DNA of 14,143 bases from contig JAJYFP010000009.1 of the NCBI GenBank assembly GCA_021790855.1, positions 1 through 14,143 on the forward strand. Direction: 5' to 3'. The notes beneath the pieces are model-generated. The model was not told the DNA's origin. It did no database searches and was given only the letters and a program-made list of their open reading frames with translations. Made by a program: the position numbers and the translations under genes. Within the stretch, counting starts at the first letter, position 1, and every line of letters starts with the position of its first letter. This DNA is from Actinomycetes bacterium (GTDB taxonomy: Bacteria > Actinomycetota > Acidimicrobiia > Acidimicrobiales > Acidimicrobiaceae). This document shows positions 10,606 through 14,143 of this stretch, piece after piece.

Positions 10606-10640
10606 AAAAAAGCCGGAAGCTCATAAATAGCTTCCGGCTT
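10606..10640 (-). terminator. Intrinsic terminator or attenuator between rplL and rpoB
   Basis: On the minus strand an 11-bp perfect stem AAGCCGGAAGC / GCTTCCGGCTT encloses a 9-base A/T-rich loop (10629-10621) and is followed by a run of T (six counting the last two stem bases), then GTC. It begins 16 bases after the rplL stop. The stem is strong but the T run is short, which suits partial termination. In E. coli a partial attenuator at this same junction lowers rpoBC transcription relative to rplJL; the same role is inferred here. Confidence 0.8.
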
Positions 10641-10655
10641 ACAGTCTATATCAAA

Positions 10656-11039
10656 TTACTTCAGCTCTACTGTCGCCCCGGCTCCTTCGAGCGCAACTTT
10701 CGCCTTCTCGGCATCTTCTTTGGAGACCTTTTCCAAAACCGTCTTCGGAGCACCATCGACGAGATCTTTGGCCTCTTTCAATCCAAGGTTTGTCAAAGTT
10801 CGTACTTCTTTGATAACCTGAATCTTCTTATCACCTGCGGCTACGAGAACGACATCAAACTCATCCTGTTCTTCAGCCACAGCCTCAGTGCCTCCACCAC
10901 CAGCTGGAGCGGCAGCGGCAACAGCCACCGGAGCAGCAGCGGTAACACCAAAACGCTCTTCAAACTCTTTAAGAAGCTCAGAGAGCTCCAAGACCGTCAT
11001 AGAAGCTATCGCGTCTAAAATCTCTTCTTTACTTGCCAA
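10656..11039 (-). CDS. rplL: 50S ribosomal protein L7/L12
   Basis: L12 forms dimers that hang on L10 to make the mobile stalk, which recruits and activates the translational GTPases IF2, EF-Tu, EF-G and RF3. The 127-residue product is full length: an N-terminal dimerisation helix pair (about 1-31, [16 protein letters not shown]), an Ala/Gly-rich flexible hinge (about 33-54) and the C-terminal domain from DEFDVVL with the factor-binding surface [22 protein letters not shown]. The start is TTG at 11039: an in-frame TAG directly precedes it, AGGAG lies 9 bases upstream, and the resulting N-terminus [11 protein letters not shown] fits the family. A TTG start is unusual for the only ribosomal protein present in several copies per ribosome. 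The gene follows rplJ after 78 bases that contain a small GC-rich hairpin (11075-11059). Confidence 0.98.
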   Translation of the reverse strand: MASKEEILDAIASMTVLELSELLKEFEERFGVTAAAPVAVAAAAPAGGGGTEAVAEEQDEFDVVLVAAGDKKIQVIKEVRTLTNLGLKEAKDLVDGAPKTVLEKVSKEDAEKAKVALEGAGATVELK

Positions 11040-11117
11040 CTAGATCAACTCCTAACAAATGCCCCTCCGGGCCATACCAATAAAACAACTAAACACCGAG
11101 TACTAAAATTGAAACGC

Positions 11118-11645
11118 CTAAGACTGTTCGTTCTTGTCTATGAGAGCTTGCAAAGCATAAGCAAAGTTCTGGGGCAGAGCTTTGAGAAGTCCTGCAAATT
11201 TCTGCATAGGTGCCGCTAGAGCACCAGCAAATTGAGCGAGCAGAACATCCCTGGAAGGAAGGTCTGCAAGCGCAAGAGTCTCTTCGACTCCAAGGCGTTT
11301 GCCACCCATAAGACCGCCCTTTAATACAAGAGCCGGTTTTGCTTTAGCAAAATCCCGAAGCGATTTTGCAATCGCAGCTGGATCGTCTTTCACAAATGTC
11401 AACGCGGTAGGTCCATCCAAGAGAGGATCGACCACACTATTGCCACTTTGAGAGGCAGCTATTCGAACTAAAGTATTCTTGAAGACTTTAATCTCAGCAC
11501 CTTTAGAGCGAAGTTCTCTTCTCAGCTCCTCCAGCTCTGCAACTTTTAGTCCTCGATACTCCGTTACAAGCACCGCTGCAGATTCACCAAATCGATCCTT
11601 CAACTCTTCAACAATTGCCACCTTCTCAGGCCTTGGCTGTTCCAT
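11118..11645 (-). CDS. rplJ: 50S ribosomal protein L10
   Basis: L10 is the stalk base. Its N-terminal domain binds 23S rRNA helix 42 next to L11, and its long C-terminal helix carries the L12 dimers. With ATG at 11645 the protein has 175 residues, starting MEQPRPEKVAIVEELKDRF, as expected for the family (about 165-180). The rRNA-binding part includes TEYRGLKVAELEELR and KVFKNTLVRIA, and the L12-binding helix covers roughly the last 35 residues (LAAPMQKFAGLLKALPQNFAYALQ, shown in part). A longer reading from GTG at 11732 is possible, but those 29 extra residues would come from the leader RNA structure and have no counterpart in the family; AGGAG four to five bases before 11645 supports the shorter start. 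Expression is probably autoregulated through the upstream leader. Confidence 0.96.
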   Translation of the reverse strand: MEQPRPEKVAIVEELKDRFGESAAVLVTEYRGLKVAELEELRRELRSKGAEIKVFKNTLVRIAASQSGNSVVDPLLDGPTALTFVKDDPAAIAKSLRDFAKAKPALVLKGGLMGGKRLGVEETLALADLPSRDVLLAQFAGALAAPMQKFAGLLKALPQNFAYALQALIDKNEQS

Positions 11646-11760
11646 ACTTCTCCTCGAGTGCATAAATTGCTCACTCACCCGACTCGGAGAGATCGCTTCA
11701 TCAGGCGGAAAACCTTTAAGCTCTTTGAGCACCGGACCTCTTCAGCGAATCAAAGCTGAG
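11646..11760 (-). promoter_or_regulatory. L10 leader: autoregulatory mRNA element with kink-turn and SD-burying hairpin
   Basis: The RNA read from this strand forms a stem UCGCU (11748-11744) / AGCGA (11697-11693). It continues directly into tandem G-A and A-G oppositions (GA 11743-11742 against GA 11699-11698), a GAU bulge (11702-11700) and a second stem AGG..CGG (11739-11737, 11734-11732) / CCGCCU (11708-11703) with a 2-base bulge. This is the layout of a kink-turn, with CUGA opposite UGAUGA. A small hairpin GCUC-AAA-GAGC (11730-11720) lies inside. Downstream, UCUCCGAGU (11690-11682) can pair with ACUC/GGAGA (11659-11649, 2-base bulge), covering the rplJ Shine-Dalgarno. L10, or the L10-L12 complex, is known to bind such a leader in other bacteria (Rfam L10_leader) and repress L10 and L12 synthesis. 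The fold was worked out by eye. Confidence 0.7.
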
Positions 11761-11805
11761 TTGAACGAAAAACTAATCTACCATAAAAGAACTAAACCCC
11801 TGCAG

Positions 11806-12531
11806 TTATGCCGCGCTTTGGGCTATATCCTCATCAGTCAGTCTGAGTTTGTTGGTATCGACCTTGATCCCAGGACCCATCGTCGAAGACAGATTGACAC
11901 TCCTAAAATACCGTCCCTTGGCGGAGGCCGGCTTGGCTCTCTGGAGTTCCTCAATCACTGCTCGAAAGTTATCAGCAAGCTGTGAAACGCCAAAAGATAC
12001 CTTCCCCATGCGGACGTGAACAATGCCGACTTTATCTGTACGGTACTCCACTCGTCCACCTTTGAACTCAGTCACAGCTCGGCCAACGTCGTTCGTTACC
12101 GTGCCGGTCTTGGGATTAGGCATCAGTCCTCTTGGGCCTAGAACTCTTCCAAGGCGGCCAACCTGAGGCATAAGATCCGGTGTCGCGATAGCTACGTCAA
12201 AATCGAGAAAACCTTCCTTTTCAATCCTCGCAACCAGATCGTCGGCACCAACTACATCGGCACCGGCCTCGCGTGCCGCCACGGCAGCATCGCCAGCGCA
12301 AAACACAGCTACGCGAACTTCTTTACCTGTTCCCGAAGGAAGAGCCACCGTACCTCTAACAATTTGATCGGCCTTCCTCGGGTCCACTCCGAGACGAACC
12401 GCTATTTCAACGGTCTCGTCAAATTTTGCTTTCGCAACCTTTTTCACCAGTTCAATAGCTTCAACCGGCGTATAAAGCCTCTCGGCATCGACAAGTTGAA
12501 TCTGAGTCTTTTGTGTTTTTGTAGCTTTCAT
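11806..12531 (-). CDS. rplA: 50S ribosomal protein L1
   Basis: L1 binds 23S rRNA helices 76-78 and forms the mobile L1 stalk that guides deacylated tRNA out of the E site. The 241-residue protein has the full two-domain layout: domain I from [29 protein letters not shown] (given in part; about 38-67), the central domain with [19 protein letters not shown] (about 126-144), and return to domain I with [15 protein letters not shown] and the closing [11 protein letters not shown]. The start is ATG at 12531. Its Shine-Dalgarno is unclear: AAAGG touches the ATG and GGGAG is 11 bases away, so translation may depend on coupling to rplK, 32 bases upstream. In E. coli L1 is the repressor of the L11-L1 mRNA; here a hairpin covering the rplK stop is a possible control site, by inference only. 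Confidence 0.98.
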   Translation of the reverse strand: MKATKTQKTQIQLVDAERLYTPVEAIELVKKVAKAKFDETVEIAVRLGVDPRKADQIVRGTVALPSGTGKEVRVAVFCAGDAAVAAREAGADVVGADDLVARIEKEGFLDFDVAIATPDLMPQVGRLGRVLGPRGLMPNPKTGTVTNDVGRAVTEFKGGRVEYRTDKVGIVHVRMGKVSFGVSQLADNFRAVIEELQRAKPASAKGRYFRSVNLSSTMGPGIKVDTNKLRLTDEDIAQSAA

Positions 12532-12556
12532 CCTTTAAAGATCTCCCAATCATTTC

Positions 12557-12578
12557 TCTGTGATCAATCGATCACAGA
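12557..12578 (-). repeat. Perfect 9-bp hairpin over the rplK stop codon
   Basis: On the transcribed strand UCUGUGAUC (12578-12570) and GAUCACAGA (12565-12557) pair perfectly around a 4-base loop GAUU. The rplK stop UGA (12566-12564) spans the last loop base and the first bases of the 3' arm. No T run follows, so it is not an intrinsic terminator. It sits 25 bases before the rplA start and could affect coupling between L11 and L1 or protect an mRNA end. Confidence 0.65.
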
Positions 12579-12992
12579 TATTCCCATTGACCTCGCCGTT
12601 CCCTCGATCTGACGGATAGCCGCGTCAAGGTCATAAGCGTTGAGGTCTTGCATCTTGGTTCTAGCGATCTCAGCAACTTGTTCTTTTGTTACCGTACCAA
12701 CTTGTGTACGTTTATTCGTTGCTGATCCCTTTTCAACTCCAGCCGCCTGGCGCAAAAGCACTGGCGTTGGAGAAGTCTTAAGTACGAAACTAAAGGAACG
12801 GTCGTCATAGATCGTTACCTCAACCGGAACAACTTGTCCTCGTTGCGCCTCGGTCGCTGCGTTGTACTGCTTAACAAACTCCATAGTTTGAATTCCATGG
12901 GGACCAAGTGCCGTACCAACCGGAGGAGCCGGAGTCGCCGCTCCAGCATTCAAGTTGATTTTTACGACCGCAGTTACTCTTCGTTTCGCCAT
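12564..12992 (-). CDS. rplK: 50S ribosomal protein L11
   Basis: L11 binds the GTPase-associated region of 23S rRNA (helices 43-44) at the base of the L12 stalk and is needed for stringent-factor activation on stalled ribosomes. The 142-residue product is full length. The N-terminal domain has the proline-rich [14 protein letters not shown] (21-34), the region touched by thiostrepton, and the C-terminal rRNA-binding domain runs from about residue 72 ([14 protein letters not shown]... [25 protein letters not shown], shown in part). The start is ATG at 12992 behind AUAGG, a modest Shine-Dalgarno. It is 32 bases after nusG, and no room remains for an L1-binding leader like the one upstream of E. 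coli rplK. Confidence 0.98.
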   Translation of the reverse strand: MAKRRVTAVVKINLNAGAATPAPPVGTALGPHGIQTMEFVKQYNAATEAQRGQVVPVEVTIYDDRSFSFVLKTSPTPVLLRQAAGVEKGSATNKRTQVGTVTKEQVAEIARTKMQDLNAYDLDAAIRQIEGTARSMGISVID

Positions 12993-13024
12993 TTACCTAT
13001 CACTCACTTCCGAAATACAAACCC

Positions 13025-13669
13025 TTAGAGCTTAGCAACTTGAGTAAATTCAAGCTCCACTGGGGTCTCTCGTCCAAAAATATTTACTAGCACCTTGAGC
13101 TTGAGTTGGTCCTCATTGATCTCAGAGATCTGACCTGAGAAGTCCGTGAACGGACCTTCTTTGACCCTTACCGTTTCGCCAACTTCGAAGTCGACTACTG
13201 GCTTCGTACGCTTGGTCTCGCGGACTCCACCTTCACTCGACTTGTCAAATGCAAACATAGACTCCACCTCCTTGCGAGGTAATGGAGTCGGTTTAGACGC
13301 CAAACCCACGAACGAGGTCACTCCAGGAGTGTTTCTAATCAAAGACCACACGTCATCGTCCATGTCACATCTCACCATTATGTAACCAGGGTAAACCTTC
13401 TTTGAGCTGGTGACTGGTTTTCCATTTTTGATCTCGGTAACGTCTTCCAATGGAATTACCACCTCGTAGATTCGATCCTCCATGTTCAATGACTTGGCTC
13501 GAGCAAAAAGGTTGGACTTCACCTTATTTTCGTATCCCGCATAGGAGTGGATTACAAACCAATCGCCGGGTCGATCATATGGACTCTCTGGAAGAATCTC
13601 CTCTTCAACATCTGTGTCATCAAACTCCAAAGGACTTTCCGAGTCCTCCGGTCGTCCATCTTGGTCCAT
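13025..13669 (-). CDS. nusG: Transcription elongation/antitermination factor NusG
   Basis: NusG binds the RNA polymerase clamp across the cleft, modulates pausing and Rho-dependent termination, and links polymerase to ribosomal S10. From ATG at 13669 the product has 214 residues: a Glu/Asp-rich N-terminal extension (about 1-30) as in many Actinobacteria, the NGN domain from [17 protein letters not shown] (about 35) with the conserved [10 protein letters not shown], a linker, and the C-terminal KOW domain [19 protein letters not shown] (about 163-181, continuing to the end). A longer reading starts at TTG (13711, 228 residues) and another ATG lies at 13690, but neither has a good Shine-Dalgarno, whereas AGAGGAG precedes 13669 by 11 bases. 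The start is therefore likely but not proven. The gene follows secE closely, the usual bacterial order. Confidence 0.95.
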   Translation of the reverse strand: MDQDGRPEDSESPLEFDDTDVEEEILPESPYDRPGDWFVIHSYAGYENKVKSNLFARAKSLNMEDRIYEVVIPLEDVTEIKNGKPVTSSKKVYPGYIMVRCDMDDDVWSLIRNTPGVTSFVGLASKPTPLPRKEVESMFAFDKSSEGGVRETKRTKPVVDFEVGETVRVKEGPFTDFSGQISEINEDQLKLKVLVNIFGRETPVELEFTQVAKL

Positions 13670-13680
13670 AATCTCTTCCA

Positions 13681-13687
13681 CTCCTCT
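13681..13687 (-). promoter_or_regulatory. Shine-Dalgarno that favours the internal nusG start
   Basis: AGAGGAG on the minus strand is the only strong ribosome binding site near the nusG 5' end. It sits 11 bases before ATG 13669, a little long. It lies inside the longer 228-residue reading, so either it sets the start at 13669 or the match is chance. Confidence 0.5.
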
Positions 13688-13727
13688 CATAATCAGTTCA
13701 GAACTACTCAAAACTTTCGATCCGATC

Positions 13728-14030
13728 TCACTTGAAAAGGAAAAACACTAGTTTAGAGAAGACGAGATTCAGGCCAAAGATGAAAGCAATCACCAGAACC
13801 AACATAACAAAAACCAGACTCGAGTAACTGACAACATCTTGGCGACTCGGCCACTTTACCTTTTTCAGCTCGCTTCTTACGTCGCTGAAGTACTTTCGCA
13901 GACCTCCACGTCGTGATGGGTCGGGTTTCGCCCTCGCCTGAGTTTGGGCAGCCTTAGACGGAGCGGCTGGCTCACCACTTTTGTCTAACTGTCCTTGTCG
14001 TTGCAGCATCCGCTTAGTCTCGCGGTTCAC
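13728..14030 (-). CDS. secE: Preprotein translocase subunit SecE
   Basis: SecE is the small essential membrane subunit that clamps the two halves of SecY in the SecYEG protein-export channel. The 100-residue product has a basic, polar cytoplasmic N-terminus (1-45), the conserved amphipathic hinge [19 protein letters not shown] (52-70) and one transmembrane segment (about 70-97, rich in Val, Leu and Phe), the single-span form common outside the enterobacteria. The start is GTG at 14030 with GAGG 6 bases upstream. The reading [13 protein letters not shown] resembles SecE N-termini I associate with Acidimicrobiia, which is recollection and not a search. It lies between tRNA-Trp (29 bases upstream) and nusG, the standard order. 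Confidence 0.96.
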   Translation of the reverse strand: MNRETKRMLQRQGQLDKSGEPAAPSKAAQTQARAKPDPSRRGGLRKYFSDVRSELKKVKWPSRQDVVSYSSLVFVMLVLVIAFIFGLNLVFSKLVFFLFK

Positions 14031-14059
14031 TTTCTACCTCTGTCTTGAACTATACCGAG

Positions 14060-14132
14060 CAGGGCAGGAGGGACTCGAACCCCCAACCCCCGGTTTTGGA
14101 GACCGGTGCTCTACCAATTGAGCTACTACCCT
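14060..14132 (-). tRNA. trnW: tRNA-Trp (anticodon CCA)
   Basis: A complete 73-nucleotide cloverleaf can be folded by hand: acceptor AGGGUAG/CUGCCCU (one U-G pair), D arm GCUC/GAGC with loop AAUUGGUA, anticodon stem CCGGU/ACCGG with loop CUCCAAA (anticodon CCA at 34-36, reading UGG), a 5-base variable loop, and T arm GGGGG/CCCUC with loop UUCGAGU. The discriminator base is G73, normal for tRNA-Trp. The 3' CCA is not encoded (CUC follows), so it must be added by the CCA-adding enzyme. tRNA-Trp directly before secE-nusG is a common bacterial arrangement. Confidence 0.98.
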
Positions 14133-14143
14133 TTGTCAACCAA

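Noticed and set aside
11059..11075. GC-rich hairpin in the rplJ-rplL spacer as a terminator
   Set aside because: The stem is only about 4-7 pairs with a mismatch, and ATTTGTT follows instead of a T run; termination here would also cut rplL from its operon.
11646..11732. Longer rplJ reading from GTG at 11732 (204 residues)
   Set aside because: The extra 29 residues match nothing in the L10 family and overlap the leader RNA structure; the ATG at 11645 has a good Shine-Dalgarno and gives the normal length.
11479..11985. Plus-strand open frame of 168 codons across rplJ, its leader and rplA
   Set aside because: It runs antisense through two conserved genes and a structured leader, with no family resemblance.
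14050..14055. TATAGT between tRNA-Trp and secE as a -10 element
   Set aside because: The hexamer is fair, but the only upstream partner is TTCGAG in the invariant T loop at 19 bases, which is explained by tRNA function.
14134..14139. TTGACA on the minus strand just before tRNA-Trp as a promoter for secE
   Set aside because: The matching -10 would fall inside the tRNA D arm, where no TATAAT-like sequence exists at 16-18 bases; it more likely reflects chance or the edge of an upstream element outside the window.
1..14143. A hidden novel defence, mobile or metabolic system
   Set aside because: Every long frame on the minus strand is a recognised core gene, spacers are at most 211 bases, and I saw no direct repeats, insertion-sequence ends or atypical composition.

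Overview
The window is a dense block of essential transcription and translation genes, all read from the minus strand. In transcription order (right to left) it runs tRNA-Trp(CCA) - secE - nusG - rplK - rplA - rplJ - rplL - rpoB - rpoC - rpsL - rpsG - fusA, with fusA cut by the left edge. No gene is supported on the plus strand. I see no mobile element, CRISPR array, prophage part or defence gene. The longest stretch without a gene is the 211-base rplL-rpoB spacer.

The protein sequences point to an actinobacterium. S12, S7 and the beta subunit look actinobacterial, and beta-prime carries the Tyr/Asp-rich tail (YxxDYR-like) typical of that phylum. By eye GC content is moderate, around one half, which is low for the phylum. 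Together with a SecE that begins [13 protein letters not shown] this makes me favour a moderate-GC deep branch such as Acidimicrobiia. That placement is inference from memory of family sequences, not from a search.

Layout: 14132-13025 holds tRNA-Trp, the translocon subunit SecE and the elongation factor NusG. 12992-10656 holds ribosomal proteins L11, L1, L10 and L12, which build the L1 stalk and the L12 stalk. 10444-2883 holds the two large RNA polymerase subunits, whose genes overlap by one base (TAATG). 2747-1 is the str operon (S12, S7, EF-G).

The noncoding signals are the most informative part. The rplJ leader contains what looks like an L10-binding kink-turn, followed by a hairpin that can bury the rplJ Shine-Dalgarno sequence. 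An intrinsic terminator or attenuator lies between rplL and rpoB. A perfect 9-bp hairpin covers the rplK stop codon. A 9-bp inverted repeat brackets an extended -10 element ahead of rpsL. These suggest L10 feedback on L10/L12 synthesis, partial uncoupling of rpoBC from the ribosomal protein genes, and a separate start for the str operon. rplL and rpoB are both forced to start at TTG, and the rifampicin-binding region of RpoB has Ala where Thr is usual next to the key His. I found no undescribed system here; the window is a conserved core region with a few regulatory details worth testing.
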